Part shown: positions 14,041-14,156 of the stretch, in pieces
Layout of the letters: the number at the start of each line of letters is the position of its first letter
Position numbering within the stretch: position 1 is the stretch's first letter
Origin: an uncultured Collinsella sp.
Lineage (GTDB): Bacteria > Actinomycetota > Coriobacteriia > Coriobacteriales > Coriobacteriaceae
NCBI GenBank assembly: GCA_958349325.1
Contig: CATWCP010000024.1
Coordinates: forward strand, 1-14,156
Direction: 5' to 3'
DNA length: 14,156 bases
Translations under genes and position numbers: made by a program
Notes under the pieces: generated by a model
Told to the model about the DNA's origin: nothing
Seen by the model: the letters and a program-made list of their open reading frames with translations, nothing else
Databases searched by the model: none

Positions 14041-14156
14041 GGTTTGCCTGCACTACTGTGCGCTAGCCGATCTGCCTGATTTAGCCCGCTAGAACGGACA
14101 ATGAACTGCGCCCCAAATCTTGGACGCCCTAAATAGCGACTAGGCCGCGAGGGCCT
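14041..14156. other. Right edge, no gene seen
   Basis: No gene or RNA is recognisable. The final bases AGGCC (14142-14146) and GGCCT (14152-14156) form a 5-bp stem at the window edge, possibly part of a terminator that continues outside. Confidence 0.3.

Overview
The window reads as a chromosomal segment from a high-GC Gram-positive bacterium of the class Coriobacteriia, most likely Collinsella or a close relative. This rests on strong G/C third-position bias, a tmk-holB-ricT order like that of Firmicutes with coriobacterial-type proteins, a coriobacterial-style AbiEi/DUF559-like protein, and an actinobacterial-type long HPF. The genus is an inference and was not tested by search. All recognised protein genes are on the + strand.

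Layout. (1) 1-173: a 16-bp palindrome, a Fur-box-like site and a weak promoter candidate. (2) 174-3677: a tight, partly overlapping operon of thymidylate kinase (tmk), DNA polymerase III delta-prime (holB) and a RicT/PSP1 protein with a very long arginine-rich tail. (3) 3719-4586: a comF-type phosphoribosyltransferase whose Shine-Dalgarno sequence is buried in a 12-bp hairpin. (4) 4598-5707: a protein with a C-terminal DUF559/Vsr-like nuclease motif. (5) 5743-5959: a 217-bp AT-richer element bounded by perfect 33-bp inverted repeats, MITE-like, followed by a double-hairpin terminator. (6) 6081-6440: a near-consensus promoter, then a probable structured non-coding RNA whose predicted first base starts a 14-bp long-range closing stem. 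Its place between comF and the ribosome hibernation factor gene points to a raiA-motif RNA. (7) 6441-7466: a lipoprotein of the family-3 solute-binding fold, ending at a strong terminator. (8) 7784-8368: long-form hpf (raiA), then a terminator. (9) 8448-9401: a DegV fatty-acid-binding protein. (10) 9500-12819: an apparent four-gene operon of a beta-hydroxyacid dehydrogenase with a Cys/His-rich metal-binding-like tail, a small membrane protein, a HEAT-like helical protein and an NAD-type isocitrate dehydrogenase. (11) 12946-14040: a membrane-anchored SurA/PrsA-like protein with an acidic cytoplasmic tail.

The most interesting part is 5743-6440. A MITE-like inverted-repeat element, an insulating terminator, a strong promoter and a probable raiA-type RNA lie in a row. 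A lipoprotein gene and a strong terminator then separate the RNA from hpf, so the RNA is unlikely to be a simple cis-leader of hpf. Secondary interests are the SD-sequestering comF hairpin, the metal-binding-like tail on the dehydrogenase, the RicT extension and the Fur-like site. No prophage, IS transposase, CRISPR array, tRNA or rRNA was seen.
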